Shown here piece after piece: positions 62,382 through 64,000 of a DNA stretch of 64,000 nt. The notes beneath the pieces were generated by a model, which ran no database searches, was not told the origin of the DNA, and saw only the letters and a list, made by a program, of their open reading frames with translations. Position numbers and translations under genes: made by a program. This DNA comes from Vibrio pelagius (lineage in GTDB: Bacteria; Pseudomonadota; Gammaproteobacteria; Enterobacterales; Vibrionaceae), in contig NZ_AP025503.1 in NCBI RefSeq assembly GCF_024347575.1, positions 2,976,001-3,040,000 on the forward strand, given 5' to 3'. The stretch's first letter is position 1. Every line of letters begins with the position of its first letter.

Positions 62382-63632
62382 TTACTCTTCGCGGCTAAAC
62401 AGCGCTTCAATAAAGTCTTTTGACTCAAATGGACGCAGATCGTCAATACCTTCACCAACACCAATAAAGCGAATTGGAATCTGGAATTGGTCAGCGATAG
62501 AGAAAATCACACCGCCTTTTGCTGTACCATCTAGCTTAGTTAGTGTGATACCGGTAACTGGCGCGACTTCACTGAACAATTTCGCTTGGCTGATTGCGTT
62601 CTGACCAGTACCTGCATCTAACGTTAGCATGATTTCATGCGGTGCTGAGTCGTCAATCTTCTTCATTACACGAACAATCTTACGCAGCTCTTCCATCAAG
62701 TTGCTCTTGTTCTGTAGACGACCCGCTGTATCAGCGATAACCACATCCACACCACGAGCCTTTGCAGCTTCAATCGCATCATAGATAACCGAAGCACTGT
62801 CAGCGCCAGTGTGCTGAGCAATAACAGGTACGTCGTTGCGCTTACCCCATACTTGAAGCTGCTCAACCGCTGCAGCACGGAAGGTATCACCCGCCGCCAG
62901 CATCACTTTCTTGCCTTCATTCTGGAACTGTTTCGCAAGCTTACCTATGGTCGTTGTTTTACCTACACCATTAACACCAACCATTAGGATGACGTAAGGC
63001 GTTTTAGTGGTATCCACCTCTAGAGGTTGTTCCACTTGGCTTAGGATATCAGCCATCTCTTCTTTCAATAGACCATACAGCGCTTCCCCATCTTTCAGGT
63101 CATTGCGAGATGCTTTTTCTGTTAGGTTATCAATGATTTTGACTGTGGTGTTCATGCCCACGTCAGCAATCAACAGTTGTTCTTCAAGCTCTTCGAATAG
63201 ATCTTCATCAATTTGTTTGCCTTTGAACAAACCAAAGAAGCCTGCACCAATGTTAGCTTTAGTGCGGCTTAGGCTGCGCTTCAAGCGCGCAAAGAAGCTT
63301 TCGGTTGGTTTCTCTTGAACTTCTTCAACTTGTGGCTCTTCTGCAACCGCTTCAGGCTCTGCTTCTGCTTCTGCTTCTGCTTCTGCTTCTGCTTCTGCTT
63401 CTGCTTCTGCTTCTGCTTGTTCAGGTTGAACCTCAGCACTTGGCTGTTCAAGCTCTTCTTGTAACTCCGCCTCTTGTGCAGATTCTTCCTTTTCTACCGG
63501 TTGCTCAACCTCAGCTTGAGGCTGCTCTTCCGTTTGCTGCTCTACTTTAGAGTCAGTCTGCGTTTGTGGGCTCTGTTCTTCTTCACCAAAGCCAAGCCAC
63601 GATAATAATCCGCGCTTCTTTTTTTCCGCCAT
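62382..63632 (-). CDS. ftsY: Signal recognition particle receptor FtsY
   Basis: 416 aa. The acidic N-terminal A-domain (residues 1-100) contains an uninterrupted run of Glu-Ala pairs; the NG domain follows with Walker A GVNGVGKTTTIGKLA, DTAGRLQNK, TLDAGTGQNA and TKLDGTAKGG. It docks SRP-ribosome complexes at the membrane. First gene of ftsY-ftsE-ftsX. The Glu-Ala run is encoded by nine perfect copies of a hexanucleotide. Confidence 0.97.
   Translation of the reverse strand: MAEKKKRGLLSWLGFGEEEQSPQTQTDSKVEQQTEEQPQAEVEQPVEKEESAQEAELQEELEQPSAEVQPEQAEAEAEAEAEAEAEAEAEAEPEAVAEEPQVEEVQEKPTESFFARLKRSLSRTKANIGAGFFGLFKGKQIDEDLFEELEEQLLIADVGMNTTVKIIDNLTEKASRNDLKDGEALYGLLKEEMADILSQVEQPLEVDTTKTPYVILMVGVNGVGKTTTIGKLAKQFQNEGKKVMLAAGDTFRAAAVEQLQVWGKRNDVPVIAQHTGADSASVIYDAIEAAKARGVDVVIADTAGRLQNKSNLMEELRKIVRVMKKIDDSAPHEIMLTLDAGTGQNAISQAKLFSEVAPVTGITLTKLDGTAKGGVIFSIADQFQIPIRFIGVGEGIDDLRPFESKDFIEALFSREE
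63361..63414. repeat. Hexanucleotide microsatellite (gcttct x9) within ftsY
   Basis: Nine perfect tandem copies of GCTTCT on the plus strand, read as (Glu-Ala)n in ftsY. Unit length is a multiple of three, so copy-number changes keep the frame. Confidence 0.95.
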
Positions 63633-63863
63633 CAGAGGAGTTTCCTAGATCTACTAATTAACTGTATTGACTTAATGCACGTCGACTCTTTGCTATTGTT
63701 CTACAATACAAACTTGCAGACACGAATAGTAAAGAAAAATGACAAAGCAGTGATATGCTTGCTGTTTGCTTGATACACTTTGTCATTGCAAAATTTATTT
63801 AATACTCGAACCAAACTAAATTGGGCTCGATATAGTATCACTTTATTAGCGGTCAAAAAATCT
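63633..63863. other. ftsY-rsmD divergent intergenic region
   Basis: 231 bp of AT-rich sequence between divergent genes; promoters for both are expected. No specific element stands out. Confidence 0.5.
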
Positions 63864-64000
63864 ATGGTAAGACGTCGCCAGCAAAACACATCACAAAAAA
63901 AGCCATCTGGAGGCTTTGTTAGAATCATCAGTGGCTCATGGAGAGGTCGAAAACTCCCAGTTCACGACTTAGAGGGGTTACGCCCAACCATTGACCGAGT
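63864..64000 (+). CDS. rsmD: 16S rRNA (guanine(966)-N(2))-methyltransferase, N-terminus (cut by window edge)
   Basis: First 45 codons only: MVRRRQQNTSQKKPSGGFVR followed by IISGSWRGRKLPV and LRPTIDR, the conserved N-terminus of RsmD, which methylates G966 of 16S rRNA. Divergent from ftsY, the usual arrangement in gammaproteobacteria. Confidence 0.9.
   Translation, partial: MVRRRQQNTSQKKPSGGFVRIISGSWRGRKLPVHDLEGLRPTIDR

Noticed and set aside
63305..63550. Plus-strand frame rich in leucine opposite ftsY
   Set aside because: The poly-Leu run is the reverse reading of the Glu-Ala microsatellite; ftsY is the real gene.

Overview
This window looks like a piece of the main chromosome of a Vibrio (Vibrionaceae, Gammaproteobacteria). 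The protein sequences, the order hemE - nudC / rsd - rpoC - rpoB - rplLJAK - nusG - secE - tufB - tRNA cluster - coaA - birA - murB, the btuB/trmA/fabR/sthA block, the lexA - dinF-like - plsB - ubiCA block and ftsYEX-rpoH all fit that group. Species cannot be fixed from the sequence alone. Nearly everything is core genome; the only clear mobile DNA is a pair of IS630-type elements at 22010-24355.

Layout. 1-2373: end of hemE (cut by the window edge), nudC, and rsd on the opposite strand. 2561-16460: one long minus-strand transcription/translation block (thrU-tyrU-glyT-thrT-tuf, secE-nusG, rplKA, rplJL, rpoBC) with hairpins between sub-operons. 16670-21552: coaA, birA/murB, a GNAT acetyltransferase and pssA. 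22010-24355: two tandem IS630-like copies, the first broken by a 160-bp MITE. 24469-41484: three complete rRNA operons in tandem on the minus strand with different spacers (Glu-Lys-Val; Ile-Ala; none), and a distal tRNA-Asp on the last one. 41780-47107: a membrane-anchored RRM protein, murI, a DUF71 ATP-pyrophosphatase, btuB with a cobalamin riboswitch, and trmA. 47204-49944: yijD, fabR and sthA. 50098-53187: a lexA cluster with two SOS boxes, an iron-box methyltransferase gene and a DinF-like MATE pump. 53517-58014: plsB, ubiC-ubiA and a secreted FliL-like protein. 58046-63632: glpE-glpG, rpoH, ftsX, ftsE and ftsY. 63864-64000: start of rsmD.

How it works together. The left half encodes the RNA polymerase core (rpoB, rpoC), a sigma-70 anti-sigma factor (rsd), elongation factor Tu with its tRNAs, NusG, SecE and large-subunit proteins, followed by three rRNA operons: a growth-rate expression hub. 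The right half is envelope and stress: phospholipid synthesis (pssA, plsB, fabR), peptidoglycan precursors (murB, murI), quinone synthesis (ubiCA), SOS (lexA), heat shock (rpoH) and division/secretion (ftsYEX).

Items most worth a second look: a dense DnaA-box/GATC cluster between glpE and rpoH (59317-59606); a perfect hairpin hiding the ribosome site of a putatively Fur-controlled methyltransferase between lexA and dinF; a near-identical 26-bp element downstream of both nudC and sthA; the nested IS630/MITE insertion whose intact sister copy gives exact borders; repeat units resembling a tRNA 3' end beyond the rrn terminator; the DUF71-btuB pair; and mosaic rrn spacers with a stem that varies only at its loop base.
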